Below, piece by piece: positions 33,816 to 44,850 of a stretch of DNA of 64,000 nt. The stretch comes from Panaeolus papilionaceus (Eukaryota; Basidiomycota; Agaricomycetes; Agaricales): the NCBI GenBank assembly GCA_015501605.1, contig JADNRZ010000012.1, forward strand, positions 1,612,001-1,676,000, in the 5' to 3' direction. The notes beneath the pieces were generated by a model, which was not told the origin of the DNA, did no database searches, and saw only the letters and a program-made list of their open reading frames with translations. Within the stretch, counting starts at the first letter, position 1, and each line of letters starts with the position of its first letter. A program made the translations under genes and the position numbers.

Positions 33816-36351
33816 ATGCCACGAAAACATCGCGTAAGTCCTCATTTTTTTCATGTTGATGTAGATCCATTCAATTGATGCCGCTCTTTCATCAGGTTAA
33901 TCCGTTTGTTGACATTGAAGCCGAGGTGGATGACCAGGACATAGATTCTGAGAGTGATCCAGAAGATACAGTGTCTAGTCTAGGGGAGTTTTGTTATTTA
34001 TTTGATTTGAAGTGAGCTCATGAGACTAACACTCCTATCGCGTAGGTTATTTCATCGCCGAAGAAATTGAAGACGACAATGAGTCAACTTCCTACAAGAC
34101 CTGGGCGGATTTGTTGCGCGAAGACGAACTTGAGCAGGAAGAAGAAACGGCTTCTTTTCTACGGCATCTTCAGAATCGCTTAAACCAAAGCCCCACCGAT
34201 ACGAGAATTGTTGCAGGGAGATCAGCCGATGGTACCATTTCAACACCAGCATATCCCATCTACCGCGTAGCATGTAAGCTGAGTATACACATTTCTACAG
34301 CAAACAAAATCACAATCCTAACAGCCATGCAGCCAGGACATGAGGAAAACGTCCTCTTCTATCTATACCAGAAGATTCAATCCGAAAGGATTGCAAGCAT
34401 CATTGTTCGCCCAACCATCGTGGGTTACGTGTATATCGAAGGAATGCTGGACGAAGCCGTGAAGGCGATTTTAATGAAGACGCCGGGTGTTAGGAAGACT
34501 CGAAATGGCCCGGTGATGGAGGGAATAGCACAAGGCGACTGGAGCAAACTGTTGAGTATGAATGGGAGGGCAGAAAGGGCAGTCACTGGAGAGTGGGTGA
34601 TGATTCGGGATGGGTCAATATACGAAGGAGACATTGGTTTGGTGGTGCGGGTTGAATCGTGGGGTGTGGAATTATTAGTCGTACCTCGAATCCCAAGTGT
34701 CATTACCGATCAGCAGGTGTTAGACGTCAGGGGTGTGCTGAAGAAACGAAAGTGGTCGCTGTTACAGAATATACCCGAACCGCGACTATGGCTAGAGCCA
34801 GAAGAAGCCAAGGCTCGTGGGTGGGATGTTGAAGAATTGTCGGCGCATTGTTACAAAGTGGGCACGTCTAAGTTTGAGTACGGACTACTGCGAGGCTGCT
34901 GTAGTTTTTTTGGAATTCGACCCTCCCCTCCTCTCATATCCTCGTCGGCATTCTTTCAATTCGCATCCAGCAATCACCCATCAGTCGTGACTGCGCAATA
35001 CCGTTCTCCCAAGCCTCAGGAATGGGCCATCCATCTCGATGATCTCATCACGGACATTGAATCGGGAAGACGCGGACGTGTTCGCAAGATTGAAGTGACT
35101 TTTGCCGAGATGGAGGCAGAAGATAAAAGCGGTATTTTCTCTGTGCCGTGGAAGGCCCTTCGTAAGGAGATCAAGACGGGTGACTATGTAGAGATTGTAA
35201 ATGGACCCTTTAAAGAGAGAAGCGGGTGGGTTGTAAGTTTAAAGGGAGATGTTGCTACGATAGTAAATACCCGGAATCATGACGTTTCGGTAAGTAACAC
35301 TACTATTATTACCCATGGCTTGGGGTATACTAACAAAATATTTCTCTGTATAGCATGTTGAGGCACACATCAATTGGACCATAATCTCATCCACGCCTTT
35401 CATCGGCTGTGCAAACCAGTCCTCAAAAAGTTCAATACTTCCGAGGGAAAATCTACCGTGGATCGGTCAACCGAATACGGCCTCATAGTGCGCATCGAGG
35501 AGTATAACCCGAATGCACCATTCCAGGACATCACGCTAGAATATGAGGACATTGTTGAACCAGAGTAAGCATCACGCTCAATGATAAACTTGAAAGATGT
35601 TCTGATTTTTTTTTGACACAGGTCTCAAAAAAAATTGCGAGAGTACTTCATGACGCGCCACATGTATATACCTCACCCTTCAACCGCAACGCCACTCAAC
35701 ACCCAAGCTTCTGACCTCGCCAATGGATCTCAAGAGAAAGTCGCCTCAGCGTCCTCGCATGAAATCTCAATTCACACACCCATGCATGTCGTCAGCACTT
35801 CATCGTCAAGCCCCGCCTGGGACCCAAATTCGTCGATGCCACTATCACAAGAAGCCAACTCACCGACACAAGTAACAGCACCACCCACACACGAACTGCT
35901 GGATCAACGGCTAATAGGAATGACATTCAAGGTGAACATACACGGCGGTGGAATCCCGGGGACGGCCATGGTGGTCACTGTAATGCAACGGGAGAACGGG
36001 ACTCTGGGGCTCCGAGGGACGCGACAAGGGAAGGAGTGTTGGTTTGAACCTGGCTGGGTGTACCCCCGACGACCAGTCCACAACAGGGGTGACAATGGCC
36101 CAATGGTAGTCACAAGGGGCAGTCGGTGCAGCACTCATATCAGGCGTATCACCAGCTGCTATGACGGGGTTCGCCATGTTATGCAGTGTATTGTCATTAG
36201 CTACTCCGAGGAACAGGCTGATACAGAGACAGAGGAGGTACTTTTATTGGAGCCAGATGAGGTAGTTTTGCGGTCGGAATCTCAGGTGGAAAAGGCTCGT
36301 AATCAGCCGCTTACTGCCAGGCTACGTTTAAGGGCAAAAAGAGAACGGTAA
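33816..36351 (+). CDS. SPT5-like NGN/KOW protein carried by the transposon
   Basis: Exons 33816..33833, 33896..33992, 34046..34273 and 34325..35289 join in phase to give 436 aa. The start is acidic (SESDPEDTVSS). Then comes an NGN-type domain (about 108-172: YPIYRVASMQPGHEENVLFY, IASIIVRPTIVGYVYIEGM) and a KOW motif (about 203-225: GEWVMIRDGSIYEGDIG). A second KOW lies at about 398-436 (TGDYVEIVNGPFKERSGWVV). This is the core layout of eukaryotic SPT5, the RNA polymerase II elongation factor, without its CTR. After 35,354 the frame HVEAHINW...NLPWIG hits a stop. The expected continuation (YGLIVRIEEYNPNAPF..., to 35,564, then 35,622..36,351) is in another frame, so a third KOW is disrupted or an intron is missed. 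The C-terminal 240 aa frame ends in basic residues at 36,351. Confidence 0.75.
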
Positions 36352-36451
36352 AATAGGCTTTTATTCATACATATAGTACATTCAAGTTTGATAAACCGTA
36401 TAAAATATTGTGCCATGAAGGGTGTGTGTTGTGAAGAAACTCCATCACAAT

Positions 36452-36498
36452 CAAATCACTAATGGCAAGGCCCAACAAGACTTGCCATCAGTGATTTG
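36452..36498. repeat. Inverted repeat (hairpin B) between convergent genes
   Basis: CAAATCACTAATGGCAAG and CTTGCCATCAGTGATTTG pair over 18 bp with one mismatch and an 11-base loop. It sits between the 3' ends of the SPT5-like gene and the minus-strand accessory gene. It shares its stem core with hairpin A. Confidence 0.75.
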
Positions 36499-36567
36499 AC
36501 GAGCATATGTAGCAGCGCTCGTGAGAGATTTCTTCTTTCTCCTTCTTTGTTTAAACCACCACTCACC

Positions 36568-36648
36568 ATGTCAAAGCTAGACAACACCGACATCCCACCA
36601 AAAAACGGTCAAAGTTCTGCAGCACGTGTAAATATGATAATTGAGTAA
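36568..36648 (+). other. Short open frame with strong start context
   Basis: CACCATG begins a 26-codon frame (MSKLDNTDIPPKNGQSSAAR) preceded by a pyrimidine-rich leader and ending at a GAGTAAGTAA donor-like site. It may be a first exon whose remainder was lost, or chance. No downstream exon in phase was found before the convergent gene. Confidence 0.25.
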
Positions 36649-36665
36649 GTAACGCCTAATATGAA

Positions 36666-37762
36666 TTACTCTAATTTACGCTTTTTAACATCCTGAACAT
36701 TTATGGAGTCCAAGTTCGTGCCACGTATATCATCCAAGGTAAAAGCCCTCTCCAATTCCTTTGTTGCCAAACCAATCCATTCCTCCCTTTTTTTAGCTAG
36801 GGGAAGATACCTGTACTGCGCAATGGCAGCCTGCTCGTCACCCTGCCTCTTTCGATCAATCAAAGTCCGCTCCGCCGAGTTCAAAGGCAATGCCTCGCGC
36901 TTGACATGAGGAGCAGACATAGAATAGACGGTGCGAATCTTGGGGCGTTGGGGAGTAGTGGGAGCTTGGCATGGTTCGTCAGAGTCATCCTGTTCGTTAG
37001 GGTCTATTTCACTCATCCAAACGTCGCCAGCAGGCCTACCAGTGCCATCAACAGGCCCGATATCATCATCATCACCACCACCAACCAGCTCTCCTGTTCC
37101 GTTATTTTTATCGCTACCCTCCAACCTCTCCTGCGCCACTGGCCCAACACAAGTATTGCGCCCATGGAGAGGACGACGAGCCTCTTTCAAGTTATCTTTA
37201 GCCGGCATGAGACGATGAGCTCGCCAATGCTCATCCTCAATCCTTCCCCGCACCGCACGCTCGAAAAACGTGGTTTCGCCGGCTCGCAAGCAGCTGGCAT
37301 CTTCTTCACGAGCATCTTCGATCTCCTCGATTTGCTCCGGTGTCAACAAAATTTCATTGAATGAGAAAGAAGAAGCAGCTCGTCGACGAACACACAGCTC
37401 CTCCAACCTGTCTTCTGCATTCTGAAGGATATCCGCAGAAGGCCCCATCACTGAATGTTGTGGAAAATGCTGCCAGCGCGCGGCACTAGGGGACGAGTAT
37501 TGATGCTGTGTACTACTACCTCAGTCGCTGAAAAAAAGGTGAAACGAGGCGATACTTACCTGGCCGCGCCCAGGCTTTTGAGATCTACAAGCAAATTCAG
37601 TAAGTAATCTTTTTTTTATGATTAAGGGTATATGATAATGACCACACACTTTTTAGCAGGGGTCGCTGGCTTGGGAGGCTCGCCGGTGCGGGCATGTGAG
37701 TTGATCGTAGGGGTCACAGGCTCCGTTTTGACTTTTGCCTGCATGTCCGAGTCTGAATGCAT
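36666..37762 (-). CDS. Unrecognised accessory protein 1 of the transposon
   Basis: Three exons, complement(36666..37508, 37560..37584, 37650..37762), give 326 aa in frame. The start MHSDSDMQ follows a TTTACTCAG; an alternative upstream ATG at 37,880 is possible. Visible features are a VKTEPVTP sumoylation-like motif near the N-terminus, an acidic helical region (LTPEQIEEIEDAREED), and a Gly/Asp-rich linker (GGGDDDDIG). The C-terminal third is more conserved-looking (SAERTLIDRKRQGDEQAAIA, LPLAKKREEWIGLATKELE) and ends VKKRKLE, a probable NLS. The composition suggests a nuclear protein. I do not recognise a family. It is convergent with the SPT5-like gene and divergent from accessory gene 2. 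Confidence 0.6.
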
Positions 37763-37964
37763 TGCTGAGTAAATTTTGAAGAGTTCTTGCCTCTAAAATG
37801 CGTTCAGGGTTCAAACGGTGGCCAGAAGTTTTTTTGCCAGAACAGAAAATGTAGACGGGAGTCCGGGATTTGCCATTCATGTAAACAAACTCCGCTCACC
37901 ACCTCAAACTCAAATTTTTCATTCACTCATCGTTAATTCTGACCAGATCTTCAATCTTACAAGG

Positions 37965-38865
37965 ATGACACAACCCCCTCCCAAAGATGGAGGATATATC
38001 AGCGACAGTGGGGATGAAGCAGATACCGCTTTAAATCAAAGTGGTTCAGATAATAACGACTGTGGACAGGAGTCCGATTCAGGACCTCCTGACGCTCTTG
38101 CAAAACCGGTAAGCATCGACTCACTTTTTAGTGAAGTTATCTAACGCTTCTTGATCCAGGGACCCTTGACCATTAAAACACAAAACATCGGCTCTCCAAA
38201 CTGTGCAGGAAGGCTTGGCCGTCGCCGATGCAGAAGGCATCCATCTGCGGCTCGCATGGTATGTTGCTGTCATCATCCTCCAAACTTACGAGTTGACTCA
38301 TATGTACTTTATTGCACAGCCTATTTATGCGATGTCTTCCAGGAGCGCCTTGGCTTCTGGATCTCGAAAATTCGTGGCAAAAAGTAACAAGGATCACGTC
38401 ATGACGCCCCCACACATGAGCAAAGCCGCAAAGAGTAGAGCTTTGAAAAAAAAGTGTCGTATCTTTAAGGTGTGTATTTTCCATTTAAGAAATTGTTGTT
38501 CTTTATTTTAATATTGCATATATTTACAGTCCCCTTCGCCGATTTCGTCTCCAAGTGCCTGTTCTTCTGGGTTTTCATGGTCACCATTAAGTACCTCCAC
38601 CCTTCAACCAGTGCAATTCCAGCCACGTTCGTCCGCTGCAGTCAACCCACCAGCCCCGTCTACTCCTGTTCGTCGACTTGCACCCCAATCAGAGTTCTTA
38701 TCATTGATCGCCTCCCCTTCCGGCCTCACTCATGACGAAGCCTATCAGCAGGCCCGGATTCTGGCGGCACAACGTTTGGATCTAGAGATCGAGCTTCAAC
38801 AGACGGAGGAACTTCTCGGCCGTATGACGAAGAAGGCAGGTAAAGGGAAGGCTAAAGAAGATTAG
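37965..38865 (+). CDS. Unrecognised accessory protein 2 of the transposon
   Basis: Four exons, join(37965..38108, 38160..38258, 38320..38469, 38530..38865), give 242 aa with all junctions in phase. The N-terminus is acidic and Ser/Gln-rich (MTQPPPKDGGYISDSGDEAD). The middle is basic (GRLGRRRCRRHP, KAAKSRALKKKCRIFK). A Ser/Pro-rich linker follows, and the C-terminus is a predicted helix or coiled coil (YQQARILAAQRLDLEIELQQ) ending in Lys-rich sequence. It has no recognised domain. It could be a DNA-binding partner of the transposase, by position only. It shares a divergent promoter (37,763-37,964) with accessory gene 1. Confidence 0.6.
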
Positions 38866-39097
38866 ATTAAAATAGATCTGCTTGTATTTTGAACACATTG
38901 TCTTTTCATTACTTTATTCTGCTATTGGACTTGAGCTCTATATTGGCCACATTGCCATAAGCGGCAATAATCTCTTAATAAGGAAATGAATTTAATGACT
39001 GTGATGGCGTAAGTCACAATAAGTCCTCATAAGCTCAGATAATGTGTGCCTCAACTTATCTGATCTTATTACACATTATTTAAAATTATAATCATTT
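38866..39097. other. Right subterminal zone of transposon
   Basis: No gene is present. Motifs such as ATAAGTC, ATAAGCTCAGATAA and CAACTTATCTGATCTTA (38,990-39,070) mirror the AAGT/CTTA-rich left subterminal zone in inverted sense. Confidence 0.5.
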
Positions 39098-39113
39098 CCG
39101 GTTTTTCCTGATG
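39098..39113 (-). repeat. Right terminal inverted repeat
   Basis: CCGGTTTTTCCTGATG is the inverted partner of 26,490-26,505, with one mismatch. Confidence 0.75.
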
Positions 39114-40640
39114 TGGTCGTCGCTTCTGTGTGTGCTCCCGTTCATCACTCAGTTCATCCACACCTCGTCTCCTATCGATCTTGTTTCGCTCGCCTCCTAT
39201 CATACCCCCTCTCATCTCCTCCACTCTCTGAACTATCCTTCTAATTTACCACACGAGTTTGTCTGCGCGTTCCGTCACCTTGTCTTTACACTTTTACCCC
39301 TTCCTCCAAATGCCCATCTCTCCATCTCTGAATCACTTATGTTTCGTTAACATCTCCCCAGGTGCTCATCGGGTCCTTACCGGCCGACTTTGTACTCCCT
39401 CAACGCCCCACCTAAACCTGCCAAAGCTTTACCCTGATGCACACTTGCAATGGAGTACAGACTCTATACCTGTCGTATTTGCGCTTCTGAGCTTCAAGCT
39501 TGGTGTCTTCAGGTTGGCACAATGTGAAGGTTTGGCTTTCAGTGTGAGTAATATAACTATGCAGAACCAAACCCTTTTCCAGATTTCTCCGCTTTGTGGG
39601 AAGTGAACCCTCGTCAGGGCATTTTCGTCGTCTAAGCGTTTGAATTCGATTAGAAGATATGGATGTGGGATCCCGTAACCGGGTGTTTGTTATAGATAAT
39701 CGACAAAGAGTTGGGCAGAACACATAAAATGAAAAGTAAAGACAAAAAATGACATCAACACTAGTCAAGCTTCAAGAGAAGAGAAGGTGAGGGCACGGGT
39801 CATTCCATCAACTTTATGAGTCACTTTTCCGAGATAAAGAGATTGAAGAGGGTTTTCAATGGTGGAAGGAAACGCCAGCGTTGGTAGACAAGGCAATAAG
39901 AACGTGGGGAAGATGGGTACCGCAGACCATGAGACAAAATAATGCATAGACGTAGTGGATTGCATGTTATAAAGGCTTGGATACATTACAAAAGCGAAAC
40001 ATAGTGGGAGGTGTCACCTCACTGACATCTATCCGACACGAGTGCGTCCATACTTCACATTCAATTCAATGTATCACCCGGAAATTGACAGCGATGTGAA
40101 CCCATGACCTTCCGTTCAAGATTTTGAATACACTTAACATGTCATCTTCACTCATCCGACTAACAATGTGTCCCAACGAAGGTGCGCGATGTTTGCGCAT
40201 CCGATGGACCATCTGATGAGAGTGTCAAGATATGCAAGAATTGTCAATGGATTCTCAGTGTAAATAAGTACATAAAATTGGAATTATATTGAGATTAGGC
40301 ACTGCGAAAGGAATCACAGAGGACACAGAGTGAGGGATGTACAAATGGAGAGGGAAAGTGTGGAAACAAATGGAAACAAGCGATAAAAAATGGATGAAAA
40401 TACAATCTGAATAAATGTGTCCAAGCTAACAAGAAATCATACAGGTAACGAAGCAGGAAAAAGAAAATACAGAAGGGTGATGGAATAAGAAACAGAATAG
40501 AGAAGATGTCTAACAATATGAAACAGCCAACTGTGATCCCACTGTGCTTACCACCTCCCTGACTCAGGCCAGTATCACAAGACAAGAAATAAGTTCATTT
40601 CAACTGCAGATGAAATGGGTAACAGCTCACTGAAGTACTC
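39114..40640. repeat. Right flank of transposon target and AIG1-like 3' flank
   Basis: 39,114-39,900 continues the unit repeat seen at 13,120-13,870. From about 40,010 it switches to the conserved AIG1-like 3' flank (CCATGACCTTCCGTTCAAGA at about 40,100). No gene is supported. The switch at 39,930-40,010 marks a deletion of the gene X-B copy expected here. Confidence 0.55.
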
Positions 40641-42287
40641 ATGCATCATGATGCTCACCAACAGCATTGCCCCAACACTTCATCAGCCCCACAATGCGTG
40701 CAGTGCTGCAGCAGGCTGTTGCAGCTCTGCTCCGACACCTTCCTCGACAGGTCGAGAGATACTGGGAGTTGCAATATCATGAGTTGATGGGATATGTCGC
40801 TGTAAATCAAATGGAGGAATAGATAAAGTGACAACTTCAGTGATTGGAGGCACATCAGGGACAGACATAATCTGGGTGACAAGAGGAGGAAGTGAAAGAG
40901 GGTTTGTCAACAATGAGAAATCAGGTGTGTCATTTTCCCTGACTGCTGTCTGACCATCTAACACCAGTTCAGGGTCCTCAGGTGGTACAAAAACTTGATT
41001 TTCAGATTGTTGAACACATGTTGTGTCATTGGCTTGTGGAGTGGTACCATGAGATTTGGAATCCAGGGGAGGGGAGGCAAGAGGATGGGGAGGAGGAGGC
41101 AAGAGTCCTGAATTGTCAAGCTCCTTTTGGATTGAGCAAGGTCCTCCTTGGCTTCTTGAAGCCTTGGGTGAAGAGTTGAGAGAAGAAGCTTGTCACCCTC
41201 TGCTTTGGCATGAGCAAGCTCATCATGGAGGGTGGGGATATGGGATTGGAGATTTTGAATTCGATCTTGTAGATCAGTGATGAGGTTTGCTTCAAATGGA
41301 CTTCCTTTGATAATTTTTTGATGATCTTCAATGGAGAACAGATTTGGAGTGTTTGAGGCAAAAGCTTGATCCAAAATTGATAATGCTGATGTCTGTGTGT
41401 TGTGGTATTGTGTCATCTGAGCACCTTTGTCAATGAAGTCCTAAATAGATAAGTGAGCTCCTAATTGAGAACAAATAAATGAGAATGCAAGAACCTTCCA
41501 AATATCATTTTGAAGCTGCTGATAATTGTCTTCTGCACGCTTTGTTGCATTCTCACCCCAAATATTGTCCCACATTGTTGTTACTATTGTTACAGCCTCT
41601 GCAGTTTTGACCCCAGTGAGGGCATGGAATGTCTTCAGCACCTGTCGCTGGGTTCCAGACAAACGAGTGCTTGTAATAGGTGTCAAGTACAAAATGCGAT
41701 TAAAGTAGCTAATAAAGTAAGCATATAATTAGCAATACGAATGAAAACCAAGCCCATCCAACAGAACAGTGAACAGAAGAAGCTAGACTCACGCATCATT
41801 GTTGTGTTTCATCCATTTCTGTAACATGGAGACAATGGCCATCTCCGATATTTTTGTGTCGGCGAAGCCAGGCGGATCCACAAGATAAATTGGATTACCA
41901 ATCCAAGTGACATTCTTCAATTTGTAGGTGTATATGGCCTGGGTGTATCCATCCAGACCGTTACTGGATATCTTCGAGGAGCCCTTGAGGCCAAGGGCCT
42001 CGATAAACTAGACCCGGGGAACGAAAATTGAGCGAGTTAAAATCTTGACTATTATTTTTGGCATGCAATACTAAATGATAAATACGCACAGAGCTCTTTC
42101 CCGCCCCTGTTGGACCCATGATTCTGTAGTCATAACAAGGTTAGAATTATGGTATAACAATCTATACAACCATTTACGCACAGCACGCTCACGGCGGGGT
42201 ATTTTACCCTATCTACGAAGCGCTCAACCGAAACGGTCCCAGTGACTTTGATGACCTTGTATTGACTCTTCGAGGTAGTGGCTATTG
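40641..42287 (-). pseudogene. AIG1-like P-loop GTPase, copy 3 (start lost, frameshifted)
   Basis: The splice structure of the family is kept: exons about 41,440-41,495 boundary, 41495..41708, 41793..42007, 42090..42123, and first exon to 42,182. G1 IMGPTGAGKSS, a G3 region with GFADT-like context changed by G-to-GG drift, and G4 VTIVTTMWD are readable. However, the start codon is ATA instead of ATG (CAATAGCCAC versus CAATGGCCAC in the other copies). A one-base deletion lies in the codons for ARFQKEL (about 41,135). The tail motif GRFARIM is removed by a small deletion (about 40,690-40,710). Without a new start site this copy cannot make the family protein. Confidence 0.75.
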
Positions 42288-42654
42288 TGGTACAAAAATT
42301 AGTAGCAAAAAGAAGAGCTATAGAGATGCTGATCAAGCAGACGAAGTGTGCGAGATGATGGGGGGAAGAAACAAACGATGGGCGGCTGTGCCTGTCTTCG
42401 TAGAATCTGATTACCTCGTGCATTCCACCTGTTAAGTAGCCATCAGACGAGCATCGTGTCGATGTCAGAAATAGATCAGATTTGATCAAATCCGAAGTAT
42501 TTCCTTCTTGTCTCTTCAGTTCTCATTGTCAACTTAACCTAATCAACGCTCGCACTTCTCCAAGTTCGCGTTTCAAAGCGGAATGGCTTGAATTCATCAT
42601 ACATCGTATATAATTAATGCCTGGCGCCCGCTAACGTTACTGTTAATATCCAAC

Positions 42655-44850
42655 GCTACTGAACCCGTGTCGGTCGCTCTATGGTTCAAAAATCCCTCGT
42701 CCTTCGTCGGAGTCTCCTTCTACATAACGCCTTCGATCTAGGTCGTGTAGATTCATAGTTCTAGTGAGCACCATTGGTGAGGAAGGGTGAGGGTGCGAGA
42801 GAGTAACATGTATATTGGCTGAAAAAAGCCGGAAAGAAATGAAATCAATACTGAACCTCGTCATCATCAAGGAAAACGAGGCGTAAACGGGAAACCCATC
42901 TATGAACCCGATCGCTCAGATACGAAAGGGAGTGATCGTACTCTCAAGCGTTGCACAGGCGAAAGACGATATAGCACGAAGTGGCGACGCTGGTGAAAGG
43001 GATGTTGCGTCAGCGCATGATGACGAGACATCGCGAAATGATCAAGCTGAAGTTGGGAATCTCACCAGGCACGGGACCGATCCGTCCATCGTCACGCTTC
43101 GTATTGACCAACACGGGCGTTGGATATGCGTCCTCTGTAGTATATAGTCGTGAATGAACTATGCGAGGAGAGTTGAATCATGAAATGTGAGGTAGAGCGA
43201 CGGCATTTGGGGAGAGCGAACATTTCGCAGTTGAATATTATGTGTCCGACGAGGCGAAACCGTGCATAGCAGGTGGCGAATACCGCAGATACAGGTTTAA
43301 GACGGATGACGAATGCGCATCGCGGAACGGAAGAGTGTTTGAAAGCGCGTTTGACCACAGGGTAGAGCGGGATGTGAGATTGGAAGGTAATTCCGCATGG
43401 TGCGACGATGAGCGAGGAGAAGCCCGTAAAGATTCAGCAATGGGTGAGTCAGCACTGAACAAAAAAACACATGAGCTACTAACCGAATGTGCGCTCTGTC
43501 GCCTCCTTCCTCAATACCCGCCGAATCACCCTCCAGTCGCGCATATACCGTCGAAATCTCTCGATTGGCAGGACCTTAGACTAGCGACGCCCGTAAGAGT
43601 GAGGTGCATGTCCAGTATCCTCTGATCACATCTAACGATTAGTATATTTATTTTTTCGTCGATATGTTGAGGTATACGTACCGCGCTCCAGGACTTATTC
43701 CATCCAATGTCGTGAATAGCTTCATAATCAATTGGGAAGGTATGCAGGATCTTAATGGGCGGAAATGAAGAGTTGCCTGGACGAGCATAATTAGCGACTT
43801 GAGATCGGCGTGATGTGCATTGAAAAAGGAACTAGGTTTACTTCCACCCTGTTCCCAGCTCTAAGAAAATACGACCAGGGGGGAATCAGGATCACGGTCT
43901 GTCTCTATGCGCAGGAGAATGTATAAAGCGTCGAGTTGGTAAAAAGACTTTGGACGGTGAAAGTGTGTGGACATCGTTCGTGGGGCTAAGGGATCGTTGA
44001 GGGTGGTGACATGAGATAAAGATGGAATAAGACCACATACTAGGACGAGGTCAAGAAGTCTAAGACGCGATTGGAGCACATAGGGGCGGAATTCCTTGAG
44101 GGCACACCTGAACTAGTGTATATGAGCGGATTGAATGAGCGGTGGCGAAACCGTAGGCACAACCACATACCAGTACAAGCTAGCGATCGGAGCAAAATCG
44201 CGCAAGAAAACTGGATGGAAGAGCACAGGAGTGAGCATGTTAAGCTCTCGGACGACCGGAATACACCAGAGGGATTGCATGAGTAGCATGGCGCGGAGAT
44301 CCAAGTGGGTATATTGATCGATATCAGAGGGATTCGGGAGAGAATGTCAGATCATCATATTAGGGAGAATTGACTTTAGTGCTCGTGTCAGACACTACAG
44401 GCAGACACGGGGCGGGTGTGAGAGCAAGAATAGATTTATATAGCTGACACGCGTCGGCGGTAGACTGGATAGAGAGATGTTGCCAGATGGGATTGGGGTA
44501 GGAAGCACAGTGGCGAAGTGACTACAGGATTGGAGGTTAGTAATTGGCACGAAGGAAGAGAGCATTAGGACTGACAGAGAAGATGAAGAGACAACACAAT
44601 AACACGAGGCAAAACGATAACGCTGAGGTGGGATTCAGAGTGAAGGATTGGGAATCAAACGACATTTAAACGACAGAAGGAATGGTTGTGGGGTAAAGGG
44701 CGTCAGAAAGAAAATACAAGAAGAAAGGAAGTCGCCTACGTGCGTCTAACGCGTCAACTCCTCCAGTGCCTGTGTCCCATCCCACCACACTGTTTGAAGT
44801 TTGTTTCCCAGAGTGCTATTGCTGGTCAATGAAGGAATTTAGAGCTATGT
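42655..44850 (-). pseudogene. Gene X, subfamily A, copy 5
   Basis: Landmark exons are present. FPPIKILHTFPIDYEAIHDI at about 43,740 is open. The exon with TDRDPDSPLVV (about 43,900) then reaches a stop. YLPISHPALPCGQTRFQTLF lies at about 43,380. The first-exon region at 44,760-44,830 retains SNS...GWDTGTGGVDALDAR, but an indel breaks it after LGNKLQTVW. Like its relatives, it lies between an AIG1-like and a Rab-like copy. Confidence 0.45.

Larger units (their letters stand above)
26490..39113. mobile_element. 12.6-kb Plavaka/CACTA-like DNA transposon with five genes
   Basis: The ends form imperfect 16-bp terminal inverted repeats: CATCAGGCAAAACCGG on the left, and on the right the reverse complement of CATCAGGAAAAACCGG. 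Subterminal zones carry repeated AAGT/ACTT-type motifs. Inside are a DUF6532-like gene (minus), a transposase (plus), an SPT5-like gene (plus), and two unrecognised genes (minus, plus). The flanks align to an uninterrupted relative at about 13.11 kb. With CATCAGG...CCTGATG as termini, a two-base TG duplication is possible; no longer target-site duplication is clear. Plavaka is a basidiomycete-rich branch of the CACTA-like transposons. Whether this copy is autonomous is uncertain, but its transposase frame is intact after splicing. Confidence 0.8.

Noticed and set aside
37653..37880. Upstream start MNGKSRTPVYIF for accessory protein 1
   Set aside because: It needs an extra intron to join MHSDSDMQ. 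The downstream ATG at 37,762 gives a complete in-phase model, so the upstream start is kept only as an alternative.
26481..39120. A 5-bp ATGTG target-site duplication flanking the transposon
   Set aside because: It requires different positions of the terminus at the two ends. With symmetrical CATCAGG ends only TG is duplicated, so I left the duplication length open.
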